Positions 10,641 to 22,963 of a DNA stretch of 64,000 nucleotides are shown here, piece after piece. Where the stretch lies: assembly GCA_009599575.1 (NCBI GenBank), contig VWND01000021.1:62001-126000 (forward strand). Reading direction: 5' to 3'. How positions within the stretch are numbered: position 1 is the stretch's first letter; the number at the start of each line of letters is the position of its first letter. The notes beneath the pieces were generated by a model that ran no database searches, was not told the origin of the DNA, and worked only from the letters and a program-made list of their open reading frames with translations. Both the position numbers and the translations under genes were made by a program. This stretch comes from Blumeriella jaapii (lineage: Eukaryota; Ascomycota; Leotiomycetes; Helotiales; Drepanopezizaceae).

Positions 10641-13243
10641 TTTTTTTGGTTTTAAATAAAAACATCGGACAGATTATTATAATAAACTTTTAACCGATCG
10701 AGATTTTGGAAAAAAATCAAAAATAACGTATTTACGTTAACGAAATAAAAAATAATTAATTCTAGCGATATTATTATATTTATAGAACCGATAACTTTTA
10801 TTATATTATCGCTAAATTTAATTTTGATTTTGCTTTCAGATCGATTTATATATAAAAAAATAAAAAGCAATTTTTGCAAAGCTTCGGCTTGTCGCTTTTT
10901 TGCAATAAAAACTTTTGCTGCTTTTGTATTCAAAATAAAAACCTTGGAATTTATAAAAAAAATAGCGTTCGAATACAAATTAATCGAAAAAAATAATAAT
11001 CGAAAAAAGTAAATATGGATTTTTATTCGTATACGCGTAATACGTAGCGTAATTATATAAATTTTTTATTAATTATTAGCCGTTAATTGTTTTTTAATTC
11101 AGTCGTGAACTAGATTGCGGCCGTTGATTATTATTAATTTTTACGCTTTTCGTTAGCTTCCGATACGTTTTCGCTTTTAATTTTAATTAAAAACTGGCGA
11201 TATTCCGCAGAAGTATAATTAACGCCTGTAAAATGGTGAGATTCGTGTTTTCAGGCTTCGTAAACTGTTTTTCGCTTTTTTGGCATATATTAAATAAACT
11301 AATAATTTGGCTTTTTGCATATATAGCAAAGCTTTTCACGGTTTGAGCCGATGCTTTTCGGATTGCTACGAAAAAAGGCTTTGTATTTTTTTCGGTATAA
11401 ACCTTTTCGACTTTTATTTTTTTTATTATTTTTATATTAGCGATCGATATAATATGCGTTTAATAAATCCTTTTATATATTACCGGTGTTTTCGTTTCTA
11501 TTTTGAAAAATGCCGGTTTAATATAAATAAGCTTTAAAAAATTAAATTTAATTTTAAAATGACCGATATAAAACTTTTTAATTATATTAAAAAAGCAGTG
11601 GAAAACTCTGCTGAATTGTACTGCGTATAAGCGTATTTTGGCATATTTTTAATTGCGCTTATTAATACGTCGCGAAATACTTTATTTATATAATATTCGG
11701 AAATTAAATTGCGTTGAATTATTATTAACTTTTTAGTTATAATTAAAAAACATTCGGATTTGGTTTTAATAGCGTTTTTAGATATAAAAGCTATACGAGA
11801 TAAAATTATAAATCGTTATTTTTTGAAGTATTTCTGAGCGGATTCGAAAATTTCGAATTGCTTTTTTATTAAAGCAATTATAATTTAAAACTCGTAGTTT
11901 TGGTCGTATAATTTAAATATATAAAAATCGTGGGCGTCGTTTTTTAGCATAAATAAAAAAACAACCGCGTAGCTAATTTCGTTTTTTTTATTAAATTCCA
12001 AGTTTTAAATAATTTTTAAAAAAAATATTTAATTTGTCGTTTAAAACTTCGTATTTCGCATTTTTATACTTTTTCTTTTTATTATTATAAATCTTGGAAA
12101 TATTTTCAATTTGACGAAAATAATCGAGGATTTGCGTATAAAATAAGGCCGGAAATTGCAGCTTTAAATAAAACTGCTTTTGGTCGAACGTATATACGGT
12201 ATTTTCGTTAATATTCGGACTAATATTAAAAAAACTTTTTAATTTCGATATTGCGTTATGAATCGTACGAGCTATATAAGTTATTTGCGACCGATATTTT
12301 CAGAATTTTGGTTTTTAAAATTATATTAAGATTTTACCGGCTATACAAAAGTATCGAAAACCTTTTTTTGCTTTATCGAATAATAATTCATTTGGTTTTT
12401 TGACTTTGCGATTATATTTTCGGAATATTTCGTCGTATTTATTACGCAACCGAATTCTTTTTTTTTGTAAAGCAAAAGTTTATTCGATTTTATTAATTCT
12501 ATTCTAATCGAATTTAAATTACTGCCGCGTATAAAATTCTTATTACAATCTTATAAAAAAGCCTGCGATTAAGCAGGTTTCGCGGAATTCTTTTTAAGCT
12601 CGGAAATTAAATTTTGCAAACGTATCGGAAGTTTATTTTTTTAAAGTTTTTCCGAATAATTTGTAATAGCTCGTGAAATAAGTTTAGTTTATTATTTGTT
12701 TTATAAACCTCGTAGCAAAGCGCAATATGCCTATTTAAAGCCTTTTCGAAAAACGTTGCTGGATCCACTTTTTTATTCCAATCTTCGACATCGTATTTAA
12801 TATATACAAATATCGGAATTATTTTAAATATTTGTTTTTAATAATAAAGCGATTTGTATTTGAAATCCGGTACTTCGTAATTAATAACGGTAATTAAATT
12901 AATAGCGTTTTTAATTAATAATTATCGCAGGATATAAGCTGCAACAAATTGGAAAATAGAGCGTTTGCTTGCTTATATTACTGCTTAGTTTTTAAAATCT
13001 TTTTTCGAAATCGTAGAACTCGCCGAACAGCGGTATTAATAAAACACAATCAAATAGAAATTATCAAACCTGATTTTAGCTACCTTTTCTTTTTTTTAAT
13101 CGTTTTGCATAACAAAAAAAAAATAATAACCTTTAGCGCAGGTCGGAAAAAAAAATCGTTTTATATAATAAAATCTTTTAAACTTGCTTTTTTTATTAAA
13201 CTTTACGAATCTGTGGTTAAAAGTGAATTTAACCACTGATTAG
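10641..13243 (-). pseudogene. Element E gag and protease region, leader
   Basis: By position this 2.6 kb must encode gag and protease and hold the leader next to the 5' LTR. I could not identify a zinc knuckle or protease motif with confidence, because stops and AT drift are heavy. The relatively open plus-strand stretch 12949-13239 has no recognisable product. No clear primer-binding site remains inside the 5' LTR edge. Confidence 0.5.
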
Positions 13244-13440
13244 TATTAATATTATAAATAATAATACAAATAAACGATTAGTCGTAGTAAATCGGATTGA
13301 AACTGTATGCATTCTACTAGGTCTAACTGATATGAAAATATAAGATAGATATGCGAGCGCTAGCGGGCGCTAGCGCTGCGCACCTACAACTGTGATCCCG
13401 CATCACCTGATCCCACGTGACCCCTATAGGTATTCCCACA
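13244..13440 (-). repeat. Element E 5' LTR
   Basis: 197 bp, the same length as the 3' LTR with no indels between them. Its terminal TGTTGGTATC has become TATTAATATT, a textbook RIP change. CACGTG lies at 13414-13419 and a 22-bp palindrome (AGCGCTAGCG, GG, CGCTAGCGCT) at 13356-13377. Confidence 0.93.
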
Positions 13441-14389
13441 CTTTTAATGCGATTATAAAAATTAATCAAAATAAAAACGAATAAAAGCAACGAGAATTTT
13501 TAAAAGCCGATTTTTCTAGCTTTCCAATTGAAAATATGCTTCGAAGCCTATTCGAGCTAAGTTGCGAATTCGTTAGTTACGTAAAATTTTATAATAAAAA
13601 AAAATTATTACTGTATATTATAAAAAAAAGTAACGATATACAAATATTATTTTCGATTAATTAAAACTCAAAAAGCGCCTATTGCTTTTTTCCCTAATAT
13701 ATTTTACAATTTTATTTAGCAAGCTTTTAAAATACACCCGGGCTTTTACTTCGCTGCTTTAATTGTTCGAAACCTTAAAAACTATTGCTTCGTAGCATAT
13801 TTTAACGTTTCGGTCGTTTTTAATCTCGCTAGTTTTAATCGTATTATAATTATAAAATTCGATATCGCCGATTTTAAAAAAAAAAAATCGAAAATTTTAT
13901 CGACGCTATTTTCGATTATTAATATTTACTTATATTCGTATATAATTCGAAAAAAATCGAAGCTTATTTGCAGTTATATCACGACGCTAAGCTAATTAAA
14001 ATTATTTAAAAAAGCCCAGCTTTTTTGTATTTCAGCGCGTTTAAAATAATAGCTTTCGCTATTTTATCGGATTACGAAACCGAAAACTACGAAATAAAAA
14101 ACGCAATAACTTTTATTAGCTTTTCGATTAAGCAAAAAGTCTTCGTTAAATTTAAAATTAAAAAAACCGACGACGCGATATTAATTTGTTCGAATAATTA
14201 CACGATACAGCGATATAAAAATTATTTCGAAAACGACGCTTCGATAAACAACCTAACGCTGTTTATATTACGACGAAAGCAATTATAGCATTTTCGGTGG
14301 TTTCGGCTGCAAACGATTATTTCCGAACCATTTCGTAAAATAGTTTTTTTTATAAATTTCGAAGCTTTTTTAAAAGCATTCGTCGATAA
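13441..14389 (+). pseudogene. ORF B fragment of RLG1 copy X (part 2)
   Basis: Continues ORF B from copy 1 position about 4828 to about 5789. It includes SDYETENYEIKN followed by AITFISFSIKQKVF (open at 14025-14288). It is cut at 14389 by the LTR of chromovirus C; the five bases before it (GATAA) are the presumed target duplication, whose partner is outside the window. Confidence 0.85.
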
Positions 14390-14545
14390 TATCAAGGGGT
14401 GCGAACGAGCAGAAGGTTCGTAGATGATTTGCATTAACTACGAGGATCTAAAATAAAAGTGTGGCGAAGTCTAAAATACAATATATGCGAGCTCCGATGT
14501 TTACGTAATAACAACGTGAACTTCGGATTACGTAACCAACGAACT
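14390..14545 (-). repeat. Chromovirus C 3' LTR
   Basis: Starts TATCAAGGGG (from TGTCAAGG) and aligns with 43830-43972. Shared landmarks are gtgcgaacgagc, ggttcgta, tttgcattaactacgagg and the ctccgatgt-acgt block. The inner edge is uncertain because the other copy is cut off by RLG1 copy 6; it lies somewhere around 14535-14555. A pyrimidine-rich stretch follows, fitting the polypurine tract on the minus strand. Confidence 0.8.
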
Positions 14546-14914
14546 AACGTTTTATCTTTTTATATATAATTTTTCTTTTTATTTTTTATTTAATTTCTTC
14601 GTCGTCGGAATTTATTTTTATAAATCGAGCTTCGTTCGCGAAGCGTATTTATAAACGAGTGCGAAGTTCGGCTGAAATAAAAAAGAAATAAAAAAAGCAG
14701 GCTTTTTTAATTTCGGAAGTAAAACAATTGGGTGTTTTTGCAATAAAAAAGAAATTAATAATAATCGTTTTATATTTGAAAACAGCTGCAAAAACCTTTT
14801 TTAATAGTAAAAGTTTATTTTCGTTATTTATCGATTTATTATCTTTTTTTTTGTTAGCGATTTTGATTTTAGCCAGTTTTGATTTGATCGGATGGAATTT
14901 CTGAAAAAAAACGT
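14546..14914 (-). other. Chromovirus C 3' non-coding region
   Basis: About 370 bp between the chromodomain end and the 3' LTR. It includes a perfect hairpin-like cttcgttcgcgaag near 14625. No coding signal is visible. Confidence 0.5.
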
Positions 14915-17222
14915 ATAGCGAATTCTGCTATAAAATTATACGCGTTAATAACGTTTTTTAATAGTTTCTAAAACTAGTTTTCGGCATTATAGCCGCGCTA
15001 TTATATTAAATAAAAAAAGTTATGATTTTGTTTAAAATCGAAAATGGCGTTTATAGCCTATAGTAAGCTTTCGTCTGCGTTAATAAAAACAAATGGAAAA
15101 AAGGGGTTTTTTTGCTTTGGGAGGGGGTCGTTGTAGGCAGGTTTGAGCAAATTGATATAAAAAACAAAGTATAATAGTTTTTGCTCGAAAAATAATTTCA
15201 GTTTGTAATTGTAAAAGCCTAGAATTTCAGCGATTTTGTAAAAATCGTAAAATTTATTATTTAGTTTTTTAATTAATTTGATAAAAGTTATATTGCGTTT
15301 ATTAAAAAACACGTTATTTTTTATCGATAAGTAAAAGCTGATTAGCGTTGTTAATTAAAATAATATTTTTGGTCGGCTAGCGCTAAAGTCAGATTTGTGC
15401 GTAAAATTTTTTTAACTTTTTTATTTTATCGGCGAAATCGTTTTTTTTCGTATTTGCCATTTGTAAAATGTGTAAAATAAAACCTAAAATAAGTTTAGGT
15501 AAAAAAAAGCTTATTCGAAAATAAAAGCTTTTATTGGCGTAAAAAAAGGAAATTCCAGTGGAAGCGTTTATAGCGTTATTCGCTGCGAATTCAGCTAAAG
15601 GAAATTAATTTTTCTAATTTTTTTAGGCGTATTCGACGAATTGTTTTAAATAAAAAAGTAGGTAAGCGTTCGCGTTTTCGGTTTGGCCGTTTGTTTCGAA
15701 GTAAAAGCTGGTGGATAGCGTAATATTAATTCCGAAACGGTGATTAATAGCTTTTTAAAATTGCGAAACAAATAAAAAGCTTCGGTTTGAAATAATAAAA
15801 TCGGAAAAACTATATAAACGCTAAATATTTTTGCAAAATAATTTGGCTAAGTCTGTCGCTTTTATAATTGTATAACAGACTGTGTAACATCGTTTTTTAA
15901 TAAAGCGATAAATTTTTATTATAATCAGATTGTTTCGATTATTATGCTTTTTTATTAGAAAAAAGCTTATGAAATCGATTAATATATAGCTTTAACGGCG
16001 TAAAAAAATAGGCAAAGATTTAAAAAGTTTTTAATAACGTTGATTAATATTTGTATTGCGAAAGCAACCGTTGCAATTGCGAATAAATTTTTTGCAATTT
16101 TTAGAAATCAATAGCTAATAATAATTTTTACTAATAATCTCGTAAAGCTTGTTTTTATTAAAATGGCTTGTTTTTATTAAATTATAAGCCATTTGTAAAA
16201 GCTAGATACGAATAAAAACGTTTAAATTCGGTGTATCGGAAACGTAAAATCGGTTTCGGAAATATAATTTGTTATTTCGTATAGCGTATTTAAAAAGTTA
16301 TAACGTTTTGGATTTCGGAATATCTTTTGATTTAAGTATTTTTTTTTAATAGCGATTTATAGCTTATTAATAAAATAATATTTATTTAAAAATCGTAAAA
16401 GCTTTTCGTCGTTTGCTTCGGATTGTTTTAGCAAAACCGGAAAAGCGTTTAGAACTTCGGTTAGATAATGTTTTTTAAAAAAGGCTTGGTTTTAAAACTA
16501 AATTTTTTCGTTTGAAAAATTCTGAAAAAGATTTTAAAAGCGTCGGATTAAAAAATCAGATTTGCTATTTTGTTTTTTAAATTTAAATATAATTATAAAA
16601 GCAAAACTAGCTAAAAATTCGTTCCAACGTATTTAACGCTTATCAAATTGTTTAATTATTATAAAATATTTCAAATTTCGATAGTTTATAAATATTCGAA
16701 TTGGATAGACTGCTTTTTGTAATTCGGCTTGCTAGTTTTCGAAGCAACGTATAATAGCGAAAAGTTTTTTATTATAAATTTCGTAATTGCATTCGGCTAA
16801 ATTAAATTTTTTCGATATAAAAGCTATTAAATAAAATACTTTTGTATCGTTTTTTTAAAAAAAGATTTCTGAAAAAACGTAATTAAAAGCGTTAGTTTTA
16901 ACGAATATTTTTTTGTCGAAATTAAAATGAAACAACGTAAATGCAATTGTAAAAGCTGATTTGAAAAATTCGAAAGCTTTTATATTATCGTCGTTAAAAT
17001 TCCATTTAATATTTTTTTTCGTTAAATTTATTAAAAATAAAACGATTCGAAAAAAACTTTTAATAAATCGTCGATAAAAATTCGCAAAATCTAAAAACGC
17101 TTATACGTTTTAAACGTTAAAAAAAATTCCAGCCAATAATAGCTTTTAGCTTTTCAAAGTTTATTTTGATTTTAATAATAAAAATAATTTTTTTAAAATA
17201 AACGATTTTTTAAATTTCGAAT
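14915..17222 (-). pseudogene. Chromovirus C pol C-terminal part: RT end, RNaseH, integrase, chromodomain
   Basis: Minus-strand Ty3/gypsy pol. From right to left I read CEFEVQKI and VQAFLDFANFYRRFIKSF (RT end, near 17050-17220), [20 protein letters not shown] (RNaseH, near 16760), STSFYFETNGQTENAN (integrase core with its Glu, near 15690) and FYINLLKPAYNDPLP (integrase C-terminus, near 15130). Last comes a chromodomain-like tail (DFKQNHNFFYLI, then YRGYNAEN and a NVINAYNFIAEF-like end, near 14920-15050). This tail marks it as a chromovirus. Open segment 15058-15312 is genuine; other stops are RIP products. Confidence 0.9.
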
Positions 17223-17489
17223 TGTAAAAGTAGGTAGGAAAACCAGACTGATACGACCATGTATCGATAAGTAAAATAGTCTAGGGAATCCCTAGAAAAA
17301 ACTGAAAAAAGGAAAAGAAAAACGAATAAATATATAAATTAAATTGCGTATTTATAATATTATTTAAAAGAATGCTTTGCTTTTATACTTGTTGAAAATA
17401 ATTAATAGCAAAAAATCTCGGAAAGATTTATGCTTCGACTATAGCTAAAACTACCAATTTCTATTAATACAAAATATTACCGTTTTATA
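17223..17489 (-). repeat. RLG1 3' LTR (copy 2)
   Basis: 267 bp, TGTAAAAGTAGG...CCGTTTTATA on the plus strand. It follows ORF B in element sense and contains ORF B's stop (TTA at 17477-17479). Confidence 0.92.
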
Positions 17490-20400
17490 TCCTGTTTCAA
17501 ATAATATACGTAATCGTTTTTAATTACGATTTAAAAAAATATAATTTTAATAAATGCAATTTAATTTATTTTATATAATATAAAAACCAATTAATTAAAA
17601 ACCGAACTTTTTAATTTTACATTTTTTCGGTCTTTTAACCCGTTTTTGGCCTTTTTGCTATTGACTCCTATAAAAAAATAGCGTTTCGCTTATCGTTTAA
17701 ATCATTTTGTTTATTTTGCTTTTTTAAAAAGTGATTCGATAAAATATTAATCGAAGTATCGTTTTAATTTACAAACGTTTTAATAACTTTTTCGTCGATA
17801 ATATTATTAAATATCGCCGCGAGGAATATTTTCCACGATTTTTCTTCGTAAATAATAAATTTCAGCTTTTAAACGTAATTCTACGCTTTGCAAAAAACGC
17901 TGAAAAGTTTTGTATTAAAATCGTAAAAATAATCGATTAATTCGTCGTAATTAAAACCGATTAACGCTTTTGCTTCGCGTAAAATTAATAAATCGAATTA
18001 CGGTTATTTACCGACGAATGCTTTTGAAAAAGCTTCGAAGCTTATAAAAAAAACTATTCTACGAAATAATTCGGAAATAATAGTTTGCAATCGAAACTAT
18101 CGAAAATGCTATAATTGCTTTCGTCGTAAAACAAACAGTATTAAATTGTTTATCGAAGCGTCGTTTTCGAAATAATTTTTATATTTTTACGCCGTATAAT
18201 TATTCGAATAAATTAGTATCGCGCCGTCGGTTTTTTAGGTTCTGAATTTAACGAAAACCTTTTGCTTAATCGAAAAGCTGACAAAAATCATTTTATTTTT
18301 TATTCCGTAGCTTTCGATTTCGTAATCCGATAAAATAGCTAAAGCCATTATTTTAAACGCGCTAAAATATAAAAAAGCTAAGTCTTTTTAAATAGTTTTA
18401 ATTAGCTTAGCGTCGTGGTGTAATTGCAAATAAGCTTCGATTATTTCCGAATTATATGCGAATATAAATAAAACGTAATAATCGAAAATAGCGTCGGTAA
18501 AATTTTCGATTTTTCCTTTTTTTTAAAAATCGGCGATATCGAATTTTATAATTATAATACGGTCGGAACCAGCGAAGCCTAAAACGATCGGAACGTTAAA
18601 ATAAGCTACGAAACAGCAGTTTCCGAAATTCCGAGTAATTAAAACAACGAAGTAAAAGCCGGAATATATTCTAAAAGCTTGCTAAATAAAATTATATAAT
18701 ATATTAGCGAAAAAAGCTGTAAGCGCTTTTTAGATTTTAATTAATCGAAAATAATATTTATATATAACTACTTTTTCTTTTATAAAATGCAATAATAATT
18801 TGTTTTTTCCGTTATAAAACCTTACGTAATTAACGAATTCGCAGCTTAATTTAAATAAACTTTAAAATATATTTTCGGTCGAAAAGCTAAAAAAAGCGGC
18901 TTTTAAAAATATTCGTTGCTTTTATTTTATTTTGTTTTAATCGAGCTTCGTAATCGCGCTGAAAACCTTAGGATTTGTTTTAAAATTCGCGTAATTCAAA
19001 TAAATTTTAATACGCGTTTTAATAATTTTCGCAATTTTTCGTCGAAATATAAATTAATTATTAAAATCAATTTCGAATACGTCGTAATCCGAATTTTTAA
19101 TAATAGCGAATCGATTAGCAAAGCCGACAACGTCGATTTTTTTTATAATCAAATCGTAATACGCCGTATAATAACGTATGTAAAAATAATAAAACTTGCC
19201 GTTTTTTCTAGCGTTAACGTTATTCGTAAAAACGAAATTAAAAAATCGGAATTTCTCAGCGAAAAAAAGTTCGAATAAAAACGGATCACCGTTTTTAAAA
19301 AGAATTTTATTTATTCCGGCGTATTATATTTGCAATTTTCCGAAAAAAGCTTGGTTTAATTTTCGTTCGAAACAAAAAAAAAAAGCTAACGAATTCGCTT
19401 AATTTTTATATAAAAGTATCGAAATAAAACTTTTAAATCGTAACGTCGTCGAAAGCGAAAGTTTTAAATAAAATAATTTGATTTTATATTTTTTATATAA
19501 TTTTTTCCGCGATAACTTCGATATTTTTTTTCAAACTTTTTCGATCGAATCGTATAATAATCGAAATTTTAAATGCTTTTATTAAAATTTAAAATATTAG
19601 CGATAATAATACGACGTTTTTAAACGCAGCAAGCGTTTTTAATATTTGCGTATTTAATTTCGAAAAATTTAATTCAAAATCGTTTAAATTTTTTTTTTTC
19701 GAAATGCCGAAGTTTTTTAAATCTGATTTTATAAAATCGTCGCGTTTTTTATTAATTAGCTTAAAAGTTATAGCTCGGCGTCGGTTTCCGGCTATTTTTA
19801 TTCGCGGTGCTTTTTTTGCTAACGACGCGAATAGTTTTTTTTTCCGAACAAAAAAGATTTCGAAAATATCGGCGCGCTTTTTTGCGTTTTTTGTTTTTAT
19901 TTCTTTCGGAATCGTTTTTATAAATATAATAAATTTTTTATATTCGAATAATCGATTATTTGTTATTACGCTTTTAATTTCGTTTTCGGATTCGTTTTCG
20001 ATAATTAAAAATAAAAGTCGTCGAATTGTTTTAGCTGTTTTAAAAATATTAATTGCTATCGCGTATATTTTTTCGAATTAAACGAAAATAATATTAGCTT
20101 TTTCGTTTTTTTCGTCGTTGTAAATTTAAAATATCGAAATAGCGTCGTTTTTTTTTTCGATATAAAAATGCCGCATTTAACGACGCTTAATCTTTTGTTT
20201 TAAAAAAAAATCAGATTTAAAATTTCGCAGCCGATTAAAATTTTTTTTAGCGATTGTATAACGTCGTCGACCAGTTTGCAAACAGCTGTAAAAAAGCTTA
20301 TAAACCTGCGGGCTTTTAAATTATTAGCTTTTAAAGCTTACGCTTTAAAAATATAAGCGTTCAGTACTCAAACTTTTTTTTTAATAAAAATAATAATTTC

Positions 20401-20860
20401 GAAAAAGCAAGCGAAATGCCGAAATAAAATAACACCGGTGATTTTATTAAAAACGTATTTTTAAATATTCTTTTTTCGTTGATTTAGCAAAAAGCGCAAA
20501 ATTCGGTCTGTCACTTTTTTTTTATTATTTCGAGCTTTTTTGCTTCGGCGAAAATTTTTAAAGCGTTATTATAATTTAATAAAAATTTATCGTAATTAAA
20601 ACTTTTGCGAACGAATTTAGCTTTAATAAAACTTTTGTAATCGAATAAAAATTCGTTAACGTTTCCGGTTATTATATCGAATTGTTTTATAAATGTTTTT
20701 ACGAAAGCAATTTATTAATTTAAAATAACGGCATTATACGCCTGCTTAAACTCGAAGAAATTACGTATAATAATTCCGTTTTAAAATAAATTAAAAATAA
20801 ATTTGCCAAATTTAGCAACGTTTTATTTAAAAAACGATATAATATCGATAAGTTTATTAA
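17477..20860 (-). pseudogene. ORF B of RLG1 copy 2
   Basis: Full-length match to ORF B of copies 1, 3 and 4, minus strand, with RIP stops. The plus-strand frames at 18916-19278, 19196-19402 and 19704-20081 are antisense shadows, produced because RIP stops concentrate in the sense frame. The palindromic unit lies at 19800-19832. The product is not recognised. Confidence 0.65.
19800..19832. repeat. 33-bp palindromic unit in ORF B (copy 2)
   Basis: ATTCGCGG...GACGCGAAT, exactly 33 bp, at the same ORF B position as in copies 1, 3 and 4. Confidence 0.85.
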
Positions 20861-21318
20861 TTAAAAAAATGTATTATATTTGTTAAAAAATAATTAAGAA
20901 AAAATACAGGAATTATAAAGTATTTATATTTAAAAATTACGGAAATCCGTATATTATTTTTTTAATAAATTATAATTATTTAGGCAGGCACCCGTTCAAA
21001 ACAACGAAAAAAATAAATAATACAGAAAATGGCAAATAGTAAAATGCATAAAAAATAATTTTCGTAAAATATACGAATAATATAAATGTATTAAATATAC
21101 GGCTTAAACATATACAAAACTTTGTTTTAATAAACAAAAATATAATCAAATAAAAAAAAATATAATAAATGTTTTAAATAATATAAAAAAAAGTCTCAAA
21201 AATAAATAATATGTATAAAACAAAATAATTAAATTGTATACAAATAAAGCAAAACAAAAATAATAAAATAATATATAATAAAAAAGAAAACAATAAACAA
21301 CAAAAAATAATAAAACAA
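20861..21318. other. AT-rich spacer (copy 2)
   Basis: Same pol/ORF B spacer as in the other copies. It has no credible gene; the 66-codon frame at 21174-21374 is low-complexity AT sequence. Confidence 0.6.
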
Positions 21319-22867
21319 TTAATAAACAATTTTATATATATATTTTTCTTTTTTTCGGTTATAAATAAAATCACGATTTAAATAATATTTTTAATAGCGG
21401 AATTATCGTTCGATTGTTTCCAAACCTTTTTAAAAAGTTTTTTTTTTTTCAAAAGTATAATCGTTTTAATCGGAATCGTCGTCGGATTCGCTAGAATCGA
21501 AATCGCTGTTTAAATCAAAATTTAAAAAATAAACTTACTAATTTTTTTTGTAAAATCGTTTTAACCGGTTAGCGGCGAACGTTTCTTTTAGTTTTATTTT
21601 ATCGAATTCCGTAAGCTTATAATAACTTTTATTTAATTCGGCCTCGTATATTTCGTAAAATCCGAGCCATTTATAATCAAATTTAATATCGGCCGATTTG
21701 TTAATAACGCGCTGAACGTCGTAAATTAAAACCAAATCTTTTTTTTTAATTAGCGTTTTTTTTTTAAATCTTGGTTTTATCCTAAACATTTTAACCGCTT
21801 TTTTATATATTTTTTTTAAACTTTTTTTTTTTATATTTATATCGCGGTAATCCAGCTGTTTAAATTTTATTGCTAATAAATTTGCTTTCGTTTTCATTTT
21901 AATTACGTTATAAAACCTTTATATAAGCCATTTTATTTCCAAAAGCAATCGAGCGTTTTTGTCGTATTAAATAAAAAATAAAATCATTTTTATAAAAGCG
22001 TATATATATATACGTATAGCAAAAAGCATTTTCGAAAATTTCCGCGACTAACGCTTATAATTTTTTCGAATAGCTTTTAAAAAGCCGTTAAAAATATTTT
22101 TATAATTTCGTTTTACGAATCCGTTGCTTTTCGAATTGTAAGTTAAAATCTAAATGCGTTAAATGCCGTATTTTTTTATAAAAGTTTCGATAACGTTTTT
22201 ATTTTCGAATTTATTATCGACGTTCAATTTGCTAAATAAACCGTATCGATATACGACGTTTTTCCAAAAAAAAGTCGCTATAATTTCGAAAGTAACGTTT
22301 CGGAAAAAAAAAATTTTAAATTATTTAAACAAATCGTCGATAACGAATACAAAACACGTATATTCGCGGTCGATAATCGGTACGCGTATAATATCGAAGT
22401 TAATTTTTTTTTAAATTTTAAAAAACTACGTCGGATATAATAGATTTTTTTTTCGGCTAAACTTTCGTTTTTAGCAAAAAATACAACTTTTGACGAAAGC
22501 TTTGCAATTTTCGAAACACTTTTTCTATTAAAAATCGTTTTTGATTCGGTAATAAATAGCTTTAGCTTTTTTATAAAACATTTTTTCGTAAACTTTTTTT
22601 ATAATTTAAAACTTATCGGCTTTATTATTTATTATTAAACGTTTTTAATATATATTATTTTTTATTTTATATAGTTTTTTATCGGCTAAAATATAATCGA
22701 AAACCTGATTTTTAAATAATTTAAATTAATAATTTAATACGCTAATTAATTTAAACAAAATAATTAAATAATACGCGATTAAATAAAAATTCTTGGTTTT
22801 GTAATTATCGATTAAAAGTTTATTTTCGTCGTTAATCGGCTTATTCCGATCGTTTTCGATTAAATTT

Positions 22868-22963
22868 ATTCGCGATGCCAGCCGAAATAATAACGCGAAT
22901 GCTTTTTCGGCCCGAAAATTAATATTTTTTATTCGCGATGCCAGTCGAAATAGCAACGCGAAT
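22868..22963. repeat. 33-bp palindromic units (RNaseH-IN linker, copy 2)
   Basis: Units at 22868-22900 and 22931-22963 start 63 bp apart, as in every copy. Both begin ATTCGCGATGCCAG and end ACGCGAAT. Confidence 0.85.

Larger units (their letters stand above)
7027..13440 (-). mobile_element. Element E, Ty1/copia retrotransposon
   Basis: A complete 6.4-kb element with 197-bp LTRs at 7027-7223 and 13244-13440, flanked by the exact 5-bp duplication CTTTT (7022-7026 and 13441-13445). Coding order on the minus strand is gag, integrase, RT, RNaseH, which defines Ty1/copia. It carries the later solo LTR S. RIP has destroyed the coding capacity. Confidence 0.93.

Noticed and set aside
21174..21374. 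Hydrophobic 66-codon frame resembling a membrane protein (also 60191-60527)
   Set aside because: Low-complexity AT-rich spacer that gives Phe/Leu/Ile/Tyr in any frame; not conserved between copies.
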